Assembly (NCBI RefSeq): GCF_002532045.1
Contig: NZ_NWTG01000023.1
Coordinates: 56,577-120,576, forward strand
DNA: 64,000 nucleotides
Direction of reading: 5' to 3'
Source: Bradyrhizobium sp. C9
GTDB lineage: Bacteria; Pseudomonadota; Alphaproteobacteria; Rhizobiales; Xanthobacteraceae
Translations under genes and position numbers: made by a program
The notes under the pieces: model-generated
What the model saw: only the letters and a program-made list of their open reading frames with translations
What the model was told of the DNA's origin: nothing
Database searches by the model: none
In this document: positions 35,918-44,947 of the stretch, in pieces
Position numbering within the stretch: position 1 is the first letter of the stretch
How the letters are laid out: each line of letters begins with the position of its first letter

Positions 35918-36873
35918 ACGGCGGTCCGACCAGCGCACAGTCCGACGCATCGTCCATCGCGATCGATGTGAAGGGCCTGACCAAATCGTTCAACGGGCGC
36001 GAGGTGGTCCACGACCTGTCGATGCAGGTCAAGCGCGGCTCGATCTACGGCTTCCTCGGGCCCAACGGCAGCGGCAAGACCACCACCATCCGCATCCTGT
36101 GCGGCCTGCTGACACCCGACAGCGGCGAGGGCACCTGCCTCGGCTACGACATCCGGCGCGACGCCGACAAGATCAAGCGCAAGGTCGGCTACATGACGCA
36201 GCGCTTCAGCCTCTACCAGGACCTGTCGGTGCGCGAGAACCTGGAGTTCGTCGCGCGGCTCTATGGCATGCCGGATGCGCGCGGCGCCGCGGCCGACATG
36301 ATCGCGCGGATCGGGCTGAAGGGCCGCGAGGAGCAGCTCGCCGGCGAACTGTCGGGCGGCTGGAAGCAGCGACTGGCGCTCGGCGCCTGCACGCTGCCCA
36401 ATCCGCTATTGCTGCTGCTCGACGAACCCACCGCCGGCGTCGATCCCAAGGCGCGGCGCGATTTCTGGAACGAGATCCATGCACTCGCCGCCGAAGGCCT
36501 CACCGTGCTGGTCTCGACCCACTACATGGACGAGGCCGAGCGCTGTCACGAGATCGCCTACATCGCCTACGGTCATCTGCTGGCGCATGGCACGGTGGAT
36601 GAGGTGATCGCGAAGTCCGAGCTGTCGACCTACACGGTCACCGGCGAGGATTTCAACGGTCTGATGGCCGAACTCACGGGCAAGCCGGGCGTCGACATGG
36701 TGGCGCCGTTCGGCACCAGCCTGCACGTCTCGGGCCGCGACAAGGCGTCACTGGAGAGCGCCATTGCGCCGTATCGCGGCAATGCGAAGTGGCATTGGCA
36801 GGCGAGCGAGCCGTCCCTCGAAGACGTCTTTATCGATCTGATGGGGCGCTCCAAAGATAACTTTCAAGGATAG
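35914..36873 (+). CDS. ABC-2 exporter ATP-binding protein
   Basis: A 319-residue ATPase with Walker A GPNGSGKTT, Q-loop YMTQRFSLYQ, signature LSGGWKQRL, Walker B LLLLDEPTAGVDPKARRDFW and a His switch (STHY). The C-terminal about 80 residues are the extension common in drug/lipid ABC-2 exporters of the YhiH/YbhF type. It pairs with the permease that starts 6 bp downstream. Confidence 0.92.
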   Translation: MNGGPTSAQSDASSIAIDVKGLTKSFNGREVVHDLSMQVKRGSIYGFLGPNGSGKTTTIRILCGLLTPDSGEGTCLGYDIRRDADKIKRKVGYMTQRFSLYQDLSVRENLEFVARLYGMPDARGAAADMIARIGLKGREEQLAGELSGGWKQRLALGACTLPNPLLLLLDEPTAGVDPKARRDFWNEIHALAAEGLTVLVSTHYMDEAERCHEIAYIAYGHLLAHGTVDEVIAKSELSTYTVTGEDFNGLMAELTGKPGVDMVAPFGTSLHVSGRDKASLESAIAPYRGNAKWHWQASEPSLEDVFIDLMGRSKDNFQG

Positions 36874-36879
36874 AGTCCG

Positions 36880-38043
36880 ATGAGCCCGACGGATACGATC
36901 CGGAATGGCGAAGAAAAGGAGCCGGCATTCGGCTTCTGGCGGCGCAGCTATGCGATGCTGGTCAAGGAATTCATCCAGCTTCGCCGCGACCGCGTCTCCT
37001 TCGCCATGATTATCATCATCCCGGTGATGCAGCTCCTGTTGTTCGGCTTCGCCATCAACACCACGCCGCGTCATCTTCCGACCGCGGTGCTGTTGCAGGA
37101 GGATTCCGACCTCGGACGCTCGATCCTGAAGGCGATGGAGAACACCTCTTATTTCCGCTTCACGCGCGAGGTGCACACGGTCGAGCAGCTCGATGAGTTG
37201 TTGCAATCCGGCAAGGTGCTGTTCGGCGTCGAGATCCCGCGCGGTTTCGAGCGTGCGGTACGGCGCGGCGACAAGCCGGCGCTGCTGGTCGCGGCCGATG
37301 CCACCGACCCGGTGGCGTCGGGTACCGCGCTCGGTACACTCGGGGCACTGGTGCAGTCGGCACTGGCGCACGACCTGCATATCGGTGATCCCCCGGAGAT
37401 GCCGTTCGAGATCCGTGCCCATGCCCGCTACAACCCGGCGGCGGAATCGCGGCTCAACATCGTGCCCGGCCTGGTCGGGACCATTCTCACCATGACCATG
37501 CTGATCTTCACCGCACTGTCGGTCACGCGGGAGATCGAGCGCGGCACCATGGAAAGCCTGCTGTCCATGCCGATCAAGCCGGTCGAGGTGATGTTCGGCA
37601 AGATCATCCCGTACGTGATGGTCGGCTTCATCCAGGCCGGGCTGATCATCGGCATCGGCGTGTTGCTGTTCGGCGTGCCGGTGCTCGGCAGCCTCACCTT
37701 GCTGGGGTTGCTGACCACGCTGTTCATCACGACCAACCTGTCGATCGGTTACACGTTCTCGACCATCGTGCAGAACCAGCTGCAGGCGATGCAGCTCTCG
37801 ATGATGTTCTTCCTGCCGAGCATCCTGCTGTCCGGCTTCATGTTTCCGTTCGCCGGCATGCCGGTCTGGGCGCAATATATCGGCGAGGGGCTGCCGCTGA
37901 CCCACTTCATCCGCATCGTCCGCGCCATCATGCTGAAGGGCGCGACGATGCTGAACCTGCAATACGACACCATCGCGCTGGCCGCCCTGATGCTGTTCGC
38001 CATGACCATCGCCGTGACGCGCTTCCGCCGCACGCTCGATTGA
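36880..38043 (+). CDS. ABC-2 type exporter permease
   Basis: A 387-residue permease. One membrane segment near residues 35-55 (MIIIIPVMQLLLFGFAINTT), a periplasmic domain of about 120 residues, then five C-terminal spans. The conserved GTMESLLSMPIKPVEVMFGKIIPY is the ABC-2 coupling signature. Similar to YhhJ/YbhS/YbhR subunits. Function: export of a small hydrophobic compound, inferred from the TetR-HlyD-ABC layout. Confidence 0.9.
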   Translation: MSPTDTIRNGEEKEPAFGFWRRSYAMLVKEFIQLRRDRVSFAMIIIIPVMQLLLFGFAINTTPRHLPTAVLLQEDSDLGRSILKAMENTSYFRFTREVHTVEQLDELLQSGKVLFGVEIPRGFERAVRRGDKPALLVAADATDPVASGTALGTLGALVQSALAHDLHIGDPPEMPFEIRAHARYNPAAESRLNIVPGLVGTILTMTMLIFTALSVTREIERGTMESLLSMPIKPVEVMFGKIIPYVMVGFIQAGLIIGIGVLLFGVPVLGSLTLLGLLTTLFITTNLSIGYTFSTIVQNQLQAMQLSMMFFLPSILLSGFMFPFAGMPVWAQYIGEGLPLTHFIRIVRAIMLKGATMLNLQYDTIALAALMLFAMTIAVTRFRRTLD

Positions 38044-38067
38044 GGCAGAATGGGCGTGATTGTTGAT

Positions 38068-38164
38068 CGTCATTCCGGGGCGGTGCGAAGCACCGAGTCC
38101 GGAATCTCGAGATTCCACAATTCGCAAGTGCGAATTGGGGTTCGCTTCGCGCCCCGGAATGACG
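38068..38164. repeat. Palindromic repeat (CGTCATTCCGGGG family), copy C
   Basis: Starts CGTCATTCCGGGGCGGTGCG and ends CGCCCCGGAATGACG, with an ACTCGG-like and CAATTCGCA/TGCGAATTG inner arms. It lies just upstream of the adenylate cyclase gene. Confidence 0.8.
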
Positions 38165-38175
38165 CGGATGGGGGA

Positions 38176-39489
38176 ATGACCACATTATCCGACAGTGAAA
38201 GCGCAGCGGCAGGCACGACGGTATCCGCCGACTTCCACCACGCCTTGATGCGCGAGGTGATGACCACCGAGCTGCTCCGCATCAAGGTGCTGATCGGCAC
38301 CGCCATCGTGCTCGGGGCGATCAGCCTGCTGGTGTATCTGTTCGCGCCCGAGGCGGTCAGCCGGGTTTGGCACGGCAATCTCAACCCGGTCTACATTTTC
38401 TATGTCACCGTTCCGTTGATCCTGTTCGAGATCTGGGTGCACAGTGCGATCAGCTGGTACAAGCGCAAGGACCGCGACCTGCCGGTGATCCGCCGCTACA
38501 TCGGCGTGCTGGTCGAGACCTCGCTGCCGACCGTCGTGCTGGCGCTGCATATCGACAGCATGGGCCGCCAGGAGGCGCTCGGCTTCGTCGCTCCGCTGAT
38601 CTATTTCGTCTTCATTATCCTCTCGACGCTGCGGCTCGATTTCTGGCTCTCGACCTTCACGGGCGTCGTCGCGGCGACCGAGCTGTTCTACATGGCGGTG
38701 TTCTTCCACGCGCCAGACGGCGTCGCGACGGATCAGGGCATCTACTATCACGCCGCCCGCAGCACGATCATCCTGATCTGTGGTGTGCTGGCCGGAGGGG
38801 TCGGCTTGCAGCTGCGCCGCCAGTTCGCCGCCAGCATTGCCGCTGCCACCGCGCGCGACCGCATCACCAATCTGTTCGGCCAGCACGTCTCGCCGCAGGT
38901 GGTCGAACGTCTGATGGCGGAGGGCGCCTCAACCGCGAGCGATATCCGCCGCGTCGCCGTGATGTTCGTCGATTTCCGCAGCTTCACCGCGGGTGCGCGC
39001 TCGCGCTCGCCGCAGGAGGTGGTGGACCGGCTCGACGGCGCCTTTGCCGTGCTGGTCGATATCCTCGATCGCCACGGCGGCATCGTGAACAAGTTTCTCG
39101 GCGACGGCTTTCTCGCGCTGTTCGGCGCGCCGTTCGAGACCGGCGACGCCGCGCATCAGGCGGTCGCCGCCGCGCGCGAGATGCTCGATGCCAACGAGCG
39201 CAGCAATGCGTCGTCGAGCTGGCCGCTGCGCATCGGCATCGGCATCCATATCGGCGAGGTCGTGGCCGGCAATATCGGCTCGCCCCGGCGCAAGGAATAC
39301 ACCGTGATCGGCGACACCGTGAACTTCGCCGCCCGGCTCGAGGCGCTCAACAAGGATCTCGGCTCGCAATTCCTGATCTCATCGGCCGTGCGCGATGCGC
39401 TCGGCGACGACTGCCCGGACGCCGTCGCGCGCGGCGAGATCCCGGTGCGGGGTTACGAGCACCCGGTGCCGGTCTGGCAATTGGGGTAG
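38176..39489 (+). CDS. Membrane-bound class III adenylate/guanylate cyclase
   Basis: A 437-residue protein with about six N-terminal membrane spans (residues 35-225) and a C-terminal class III cyclase domain. Catalytic features: VMFVDFRSFT (first metal Asp), HGGIVNKFLGDGFLALFG (second metal Asp), IGIHIGEVVAGNIGS and IGDTVNFAARLEALNK (transition-state Asn/Arg helix). The ATG at 38176 follows a GGGG tract; the upstream open frame lies in a palindromic repeat. It makes cAMP (or cGMP) in response to an unknown membrane signal. Confidence 0.88.
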   Translation: MTTLSDSESAAAGTTVSADFHHALMREVMTTELLRIKVLIGTAIVLGAISLLVYLFAPEAVSRVWHGNLNPVYIFYVTVPLILFEIWVHSAISWYKRKDRDLPVIRRYIGVLVETSLPTVVLALHIDSMGRQEALGFVAPLIYFVFIILSTLRLDFWLSTFTGVVAATELFYMAVFFHAPDGVATDQGIYYHAARSTIILICGVLAGGVGLQLRRQFAASIAAATARDRITNLFGQHVSPQVVERLMAEGASTASDIRRVAVMFVDFRSFTAGARSRSPQEVVDRLDGAFAVLVDILDRHGGIVNKFLGDGFLALFGAPFETGDAAHQAVAAAREMLDANERSNASSSWPLRIGIGIHIGEVVAGNIGSPRRKEYTVIGDTVNFAARLEALNKDLGSQFLISSAVRDALGDDCPDAVARGEIPVRGYEHPVPVWQLG

Positions 39490-39521
39490 GGCGCCTCAGG
39501 CTTGAGGTATTAAGGTAGCGA

Positions 39522-39559
39522 TTGACGTTGCGCCTCGTACTCATATAGATGACTATATG
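39522..39559 (+). promoter_or_regulatory. Promoter and palindrome spanning the gntR start codon
   Basis: TTGACG (39522-39527) and TATAGA (39544-39549) are spaced 16 bp. The palindrome CATATAG-ATGA-CTATATG covers 39542-39559 and its right arm includes the ATG of the GntR gene at 39557. This is a likely autoregulatory site, and the message is probably leaderless. Confidence 0.6.
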
Positions 39560-40285
39560 AATTCAGCCCTCGACGACCGCATGCCGCGCTACCAGCGTCT
39601 CCGCGACGACCTCGCGGCGCGCATCAACCGCAATGAATGGCGTCCCGGGGACCCGATCCCCTCCGAGGCCGAACTCGGCGCGCATTACGGCGTCGCGATC
39701 GGCACTGTGCGCAAGGCGATCGATCAGCTCGTCAGCGACGGCGTGCTGGAGCGCCAGCAGGGCCGCGGCACTTTCGTGCGCCGGGCGCGGTTCAACTCCT
39801 CGCTGTTCCGCTTCTTCCGCTTCCAGTCAGAGAGCGGCGAGCGCCGCGTGCCGCAAAGCCGCATCCTGCGGCGGAAGGCGATGCCGGCGACGGCGGCGGT
39901 GGCCTCGGCGCTGCGCATTGGCGTCGGCGAGCCCGTCATCAGCCTGTCGCGCCTGCGGCTGATCGACGACGTGCCGCTATTGGCCGAAGAGATCTGGCTC
40001 GAGAGGTCGCGCTTCGAGGCGCTGCTCGCGCTCGCGACCACCGAGTTCGGCGACTTGCTGTATCCGCTCTACGAGGACCGCTGCGGCCAGGTCGTGGTCT
40101 CCGCCGATGAAATCCTCACCGTCGAGATCGCGACCGAGATGCAATCGCGCCTGTTGCGATTGGAGGCCAACGCGCCGCTGATCGTGATCGAGCGCCTGGC
40201 CTTCGATCTGGAGCGGCGGCCGATCGAATGGCGCCGCTCGCGCGGACCGGCGGATCGCTTCCGCTACCACGCCGAGATCAGATGA
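39557..40285 (+). CDS. GntR family regulator (HutC/UTRA type)
   Basis: A 242-residue regulator with an N-terminal winged HTH (residues about 10-75; WRPGDPIPSEAELGAHYGVAIGTVRKAIDQLVSDG pattern) and a C-terminal UTRA ligand domain. It precedes a transporter and a hydrolase on the same strand and probably controls them in response to their substrate. The palindrome CATATAG/CTATATG overlaps its own start. Confidence 0.9.
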   Translation: MNSALDDRMPRYQRLRDDLAARINRNEWRPGDPIPSEAELGAHYGVAIGTVRKAIDQLVSDGVLERQQGRGTFVRRARFNSSLFRFFRFQSESGERRVPQSRILRRKAMPATAAVASALRIGVGEPVISLSRLRLIDDVPLLAEEIWLERSRFEALLALATTEFGDLLYPLYEDRCGQVVVSADEILTVEIATEMQSRLLRLEANAPLIVIERLAFDLERRPIEWRRSRGPADRFRYHAEIR

Positions 40286-40330
40286 GCGCGGCGGCAACGT
40301 AAACAACAAAACAGATTTCAGGGAGGAATG

Positions 40331-41575
40331 ATGGCAAACTGGTACAGCGAATGCTCGCCGCTCGAGCGGCGCACCTTCTGGGCAAGCTTCGGCGGCTGGG
40401 CGCTCGATGCGCTCGACGTCCAGATGTTCAGCCTCGCCATTCCCGCGCTGATCACGGCCTTCGCCATCAGCAAGGCGGACGCGGGTCTGCTCGGCTCGGT
40501 CACGCTGTTCTTCGGCGCGTTCGGCGGCTGGCTCGGCGGCGCGCTCGGCGATCGTTTCGGGCGGGTGCAGGCGTTGCAGATCACGGTCGCGACCTTTGCG
40601 CTCGCGACCTTCGCCTCGGCCTTCGCGATGAACTACAGCCAGCTCGTCGTCCTGAAGGCGATTCAGGGCATCGGCTTCGGCGCGGAATGGGCCTGCGGCG
40701 CGGTGCTGATGGCCGAGATCATTCGCGCCGAGCATCGCGGCAAGGCGCTCGGCGCCGTGCAGAGCGCCTGGGCGGTCGGCTGGGGTGCCGCGGTGCTGCT
40801 CTCGGCCCTGGTCTTCACCACTGCGCCGGCCGATATCGCCTGGCGCATCCTGTTCGCGGTCGGCCTGATCCCGGCGCTGCTGATCCTGTATATCCGCCGT
40901 GGGCTGAAGGAGCCGCCGCGCGCCGCAGCGCGCGAGGCCGAGCCGCCGTTCTTTGCGACGCTCGCCGGAATCTTTCACCGCGACGTGCTGCGCTCGACCT
41001 TGATCGGTGGCCTGTTCGGCATCGGCGCCCATGGCGGTTATGCGGCGTTGACGACATTCCTGCCGACCTTTCTGCGCGAGGTGCGGCACCTCTCGGTGCT
41101 CGGCTCCAGCGCCTATCTCGCCGTGATCATTGTCGCCTTCTTCTGCGGCTGCGTGGTCTCGGGGATCATCAGCGACCGGATCGGGCGGCGCGCCAACGTG
41201 ACGCTGTTCGCCGCCGCCTGCGTCGTGACGGTCTTGGTCTATATCTTCGCGCCGCTCTCCAATTCGCAGATGCTGGTGCTCGGCTTCCCGCTGGGCTTCT
41301 TCTCGGCAGGCATTCCCGCCAGCATGGCGGCGCTGTTCAGCGAGCTTTATCCGGCTGGCGTGCGCGGCACCGGCGTCGGCTTCTGCTACAATTTCGGTCG
41401 CATCGTCTCCGCGGCGTTTCCCTTCCTGGTCGGCTACCTCAGCGATCACATCGGCCTTGGTGCGGCGATCGGGATCGACGCGGCGTTCGCCTATTCGCTG
41501 GTGCTGGTCGCGGTGCTGATGCTGCCGGAAACCCGCGGCAAGGTTTTCGAGCAGGCTGCCGCCACGCGCGCGTGA
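40331..41575 (+). CDS. MFS transporter, aromatic-acid/sialate H+ symporter type
   Basis: A 414-residue major-facilitator protein with twelve predicted spans. FGGWALDALDVQMFSLAIPAL near the start and GGALGDRFGRVQALQ (loop 2-3 motif A) are typical of the AAHS/NanT-like group, as is LPETRGK at the C-terminus. ATG 40331 is preferred over 40328, given GGGAGGA at 40321-40327. The substrate is probably a carboxylic or aromatic acid, judged only from the family and the hydrolase downstream. Confidence 0.85.
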   Translation: MANWYSECSPLERRTFWASFGGWALDALDVQMFSLAIPALITAFAISKADAGLLGSVTLFFGAFGGWLGGALGDRFGRVQALQITVATFALATFASAFAMNYSQLVVLKAIQGIGFGAEWACGAVLMAEIIRAEHRGKALGAVQSAWAVGWGAAVLLSALVFTTAPADIAWRILFAVGLIPALLILYIRRGLKEPPRAAAREAEPPFFATLAGIFHRDVLRSTLIGGLFGIGAHGGYAALTTFLPTFLREVRHLSVLGSSAYLAVIIVAFFCGCVVSGIISDRIGRRANVTLFAAACVVTVLVYIFAPLSNSQMLVLGFPLGFFSAGIPASMAALFSELYPAGVRGTGVGFCYNFGRIVSAAFPFLVGYLSDHIGLGAAIGIDAAFAYSLVLVAVLMLPETRGKVFEQAAATRA

Positions 41576-41590
41576 TGATGAGGAATGATC

Positions 41591-42493
41591 ATGACATCGT
41601 ACGAACCTGGGTTGACGCGGCGCCGGTTTGCCGCGGGAATGATTGCCGCGCTGTCGGCGGGCGGTTTGGCGAGCAAGGTGAGGGCTGAGGTGCCGAAGCA
41701 ACTCGCGATCGATAGCCACGCCCATGTTTTCCATCGCGGGCTGAAGCTCGCACCCGGCCGGCGCTACGCGCCGGACTACGACGCGCCGCTCGCGCTCTAT
41801 CTGCAGCAGCTCGACCAGAACGGCATCACCAACGGCGTATTGGTGCAGCCGAGCTTTCTCGGCACCGACAATTCCTATCTGGTCGAATGCCTGACGGCGA
41901 CGGGTGGCCGTCTGCGCGGCATCGCCGTGGTCGACGTTGCCGCTACCGCCGACGAACTGCGCGCGCTCGACCGCGCCGGCGTCGCGGGCATCCGTCTCAA
42001 TCTGGTCGGCCAGAAGCTGCCTGACCTTTCGTCACCGGAGTGGACGGCATTGCTGGCACAGATCAGGACGCTCGACTGGCAGGTCGAGATCCAGCGCAAC
42101 GCCGGCGATCTCGCGACGCTCGCGCCAACGCTGCTCGACCAGGGCGTGAAAGTCGTGCTCGATCATTTTGCCTTGCCCGATCCGAAGCTCGGCGTCGACG
42201 ATGGCGGATTCCAGTCGGTCCTCAAGCTTGGCGCGACGCGAAACGTATGGGTCAAGATCTCCGCGCCTTATCGCAACGGCGCCACCGGTGAGGCGTTCGC
42301 GAAGCAGGCTTATCCGCTGCTGCGCAACGCTTTCGGCGTCGACCGGCTGCTGTGGGGCAGCGACTGGCCGCACACGCAATTCGAGGCGACGCAGAACTAC
42401 ACCAAGAACCGCAAATTCCTCGACGAGCTCGTCACCGACGCCGATGAGCGCGCCCGCGTGCTTGCATCGCCGCGCGAGTTGTTTCGCTTCTAG
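41591..42493 (+). CDS. TIM-barrel amidohydrolase (2-pyrone-4,6-dicarboxylate lactonase-like) with Tat signal
   Basis: A 300-residue amidohydrolase-2 family protein. The N-terminus has a twin-arginine motif TRRRFAAGM followed by a hydrophobic stretch, suggesting Tat export, which is unusual for this family. Then IDSHAHVFHRG (metal site HxH), VLVQPSFLGTDNSYL, VVLDHFALPDPK and LLWGSDWPHTQFE (metal Asp) appear. These match PDC-lactonase (LigI)-like enzymes. ATG 41591 is preferred for its AGGA spacing; ATG 41585 is possible. Likely a catabolic lactonase with the upstream transporter. Confidence 0.82.
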   Translation: MTSYEPGLTRRRFAAGMIAALSAGGLASKVRAEVPKQLAIDSHAHVFHRGLKLAPGRRYAPDYDAPLALYLQQLDQNGITNGVLVQPSFLGTDNSYLVECLTATGGRLRGIAVVDVAATADELRALDRAGVAGIRLNLVGQKLPDLSSPEWTALLAQIRTLDWQVEIQRNAGDLATLAPTLLDQGVKVVLDHFALPDPKLGVDDGGFQSVLKLGATRNVWVKISAPYRNGATGEAFAKQAYPLLRNAFGVDRLLWGSDWPHTQFEATQNYTKNRKFLDELVTDADERARVLASPRELFRF

Positions 42494-42583
42494 CTTGCGT
42501 GATTGTACCGAGTGCTCTGAAGAGCGTCGTTGCTGCTGTGCTACGATGTCGCCATCGGAATGACCGGCACAAGGACACGCAAG

Positions 42584-43498
42584 ATGCAGCGCCGCTATAT
42601 CACCGTCGACGTTTTCACCGACCGCGCCTTCGGCGGCAACCCGCTCGCCGTGGTGCTCGACGCCGAAGGGCTGTCGACTGAACAGATGCAGGCGATCGCG
42701 ACCGAGTTCAACTATTCCGAGACGACCTTCGTGCTGCCGCCGCAGGACAAGGCCAACGACGCCCAGGTTCGCATCTTCACGCCGGTCCGAGAGCTGCCGT
42801 TTGCCGGCCATCCCAATGTCGGCACCGCTTTCGTGCTGGCACAGCTTGCGAAGGAAGCGAAGCCGCGTCTGATCTTCGAGGAGAAGGCGGGGTTGGTCCC
42901 GGTCGATATCGCGCGGGAGGGCGGCAGGGTCGTTGCCACCGAGCTGACCGCACCGCAGCCGCTGTCGCGCCTGGCGCAGTTCTCCGCCGCCGAGGTCGCG
43001 AGCCTGATCTCGCTTACGGCAGACGACGTCAGGACGGATCGCCAGGCACCGCAGGTGGTCGGCGTCGGAACGCCGTTCCTGGTCTTCGAGGTCGCATCGC
43101 GCGATGCGGTGCGGCGGGCGAAGCCGGATGCGGCAGCGTTCGCACGCTTCTTCCCGCGCGACGGCGCATTCTCCGCCTACTTCTACACGCGCGACGTGCC
43201 CGTCGCAGAGGCGTCTTGCGACCTGCAGGCACGGATGTTCTTTCCTGGATCGAGCGGTCTGATCGAGGACCCGGCCACCGGCAGCGCCACGGTTGCCGCG
43301 GCCGCGCTGCTTGCCACGCTCGATGCGTTGCGCGACGGCACCCTGAAGCTGACGGTCGGCCAGGGTTTTGACATGGGCCGGCCGAGCCTGCTGCTGACCC
43401 GCGTGCGCAAGCAGGATGGCGCAGTCCTATCCGCACATGTCGGCGGGGCGTGCGTGCAGATGATGGAGGGGACGTTGCGCCTGGAGGGTAAGGGCTAG
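42584..43498 (+). CDS. PhzF family isomerase/epimerase
   Basis: A 304-residue PhzF-fold enzyme. VDVFTDRAFGGNPLAVV at the start, catalytic Glu in NYSETTFV, FAGHPNVGTAFVL and the DPATGSATVAA glycine loop are the family signatures. It uses acid-base chemistry like diaminopimelate epimerase; the substrate is unknown. The ATG at 42584 follows AAGGA. It overlaps the convergent DUF488 gene by 4 bases. Confidence 0.88.
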   Translation: MQRRYITVDVFTDRAFGGNPLAVVLDAEGLSTEQMQAIATEFNYSETTFVLPPQDKANDAQVRIFTPVRELPFAGHPNVGTAFVLAQLAKEAKPRLIFEEKAGLVPVDIAREGGRVVATELTAPQPLSRLAQFSAAEVASLISLTADDVRTDRQAPQVVGVGTPFLVFEVASRDAVRRAKPDAAAFARFFPRDGAFSAYFYTRDVPVAEASCDLQARMFFPGSSGLIEDPATGSATVAAAALLATLDALRDGTLKLTVGQGFDMGRPSLLLTRVRKQDGAVLSAHVGGACVQMMEGTLRLEGKG

Positions 43499-43956
43499 AC
43501 CTGCGGCGCCACGAGATTATCGATCTTGACGCCGTCGCGCTCCTCGATGATCTCGGCGATCCAGCGGCGGTGGCAGTGTTCGTGGTCGCGCTCGTAGCAG
43601 AGGATGCAGACCGGGCCCGACTTCTTGACGAGCGCCGACAGCTCGTCGAGCTCCTCCTTGGCCTGCACCGTCTTCAGGTGTGCCGAATAGATCTTGTGCA
43701 GCAGGCCATATTGCCCGCTGCGCGCCGCCTCCCGTCCGCTCTTTGGCGTGCCGAGGCCGCGGAGGTGGACGTAGCCGATGCCGCGTTCGTCGAGGCCCGC
43801 GGCGAGCTGGCTCTTGGAGAAGCCGGGGCGGCGCGAGGAGGCCACCGCGCGGACGTCGACCAAGAGCTTGACGCCGGCGTGCTGCAGTTCGTCGAGCACG
43901 GCCTTCGACGGCGTCTGCTCGTAGCCGATGGTGAACAGCTTTTTCGCCTTCGCCAT
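43495..43956 (-). CDS. DUF488 family protein
   Basis: A 153-residue protein: KLFTIGYEQTPSKAVLDEL, LLVDVRAVASSRRPGFSK, HLRGLGTPK and the Cys/His-rich CILCYERDHEHCHRRWIAE. This is the DUF488 signature, with a likely metal site or nucleophilic Cys. Function unknown. It and the next gene (DUF72) are 10 bp apart and often co-occur, so they probably form an operon. Confidence 0.85.
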   Translation of the reverse strand: MAKAKKLFTIGYEQTPSKAVLDELQHAGVKLLVDVRAVASSRRPGFSKSQLAAGLDERGIGYVHLRGLGTPKSGREAARSGQYGLLHKIYSAHLKTVQAKEELDELSALVKKSGPVCILCYERDHEHCHRRWIAEIIEERDGVKIDNLVAPQV

Positions 43957-43966
43957 CGGCTCTCCC

Positions 43967-44818
43967 TCACTTCACCCGTTCGATCAGTTCCATCGCGCCC
44001 GCGGGCGCGCGGATCTTGCCCTCGTGGATCACGTAGGCGAACACGTCGCGCGGCGCCTTCTTCGGCGCTGATTTGTCGACCTTCGGCAGATCGTCCGGCT
44101 CGCTCCCGCCGGCCCAGTCCTGAAACCGCTTGGCCCAGGCGTCGAGCTGCTTCGGCGGATAGCAGGTCTTCAGTTCGTCATTGCCCTTCTGCAAGCGGGC
44201 ATAGACGAAGTCGCTGGCGACGTCGGCAATCGCCGGATACTTGCCGTGCTCGGCAAACACCACAGGCACCTGGTGCTCGCGAATGAGAGCGATGAACTCG
44301 GGCACGCAAAAGCTGTCGTGGCGCACTTCGACGACATGGCGCAGCGCGCGGCCGTCGAGCTTGCGCGGCAACAGCTCGAGGAATTTGCCGAAATCGGCGC
44401 CGTCGAACTTCTTGGTCGGCGCGAACTGCCAGAGCACCGGGCCGAGCCGGTCCTTCAGCTCCAGCACGCCCGAATCATAGAATCGCTTCACCGAATCGCC
44501 GGCCTCGGCGAGCACGCGGCGGTTGGTGGCAAAGCGCGGTCCCTTCAGCGAGAAGATGAATCCATCGGGCACTTCGCTGGCCCATTTGCGAAAGCTCTCC
44601 GGCTTCTGCGAGCCGTAATAGGTGCCGTTGATCTCGATCGAGGTCAGCTTGGAGGCGGCGTAGGACAGCTCCTTCGCCTGCGTGAGCTTCTCGGGATAGA
44701 ACACTCCGCGCCACGGCTCGAACGTCCAGCCGCCGATGCCGATATAGATGTTGCCTGCGTCTGTCTTGGTCTCTGTCTTGGTCGCCTTGGTGGGAGCTTT
44801 GGCCACGACTGCACTCAT
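43967..44818 (-). CDS. DUF72 (YecE-like) family protein
   Basis: A 283-residue TIM-barrel protein. IYIGIGGWTFEPWRGVFYP, LTSIEINGTYYGSQKPESFRKWA and FSLKGPRFATNRR are hallmark stretches, as are LGPVLWQFAPTKKFD, HVVEVRHDSF and the C-terminal DVFAYVIHEGKIRAP. A Lys/Thr-rich leader of about 20 residues precedes the domain. Function unknown in general; paired with DUF488. Confidence 0.85.
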   Translation of the reverse strand: MSAVVAKAPTKATKTETKTDAGNIYIGIGGWTFEPWRGVFYPEKLTQAKELSYAASKLTSIEINGTYYGSQKPESFRKWASEVPDGFIFSLKGPRFATNRRVLAEAGDSVKRFYDSGVLELKDRLGPVLWQFAPTKKFDGADFGKFLELLPRKLDGRALRHVVEVRHDSFCVPEFIALIREHQVPVVFAEHGKYPAIADVASDFVYARLQKGNDELKTCYPPKQLDAWAKRFQDWAGGSEPDDLPKVDKSAPKKAPRDVFAYVIHEGKIRAPAGAMELIERVK

Positions 44819-44947
44819 CGCGAGGAGGGGAAACAGGGATCGAGAGTAATCAAAATAATCGTGATTGGCCAGTTTGCCAGATTGCCGCGCGAGAGCTTAT
44901 CGTGGTTGTCGCTCTTCGCTACGATGCGCCAAAATGGAGAACAACAC

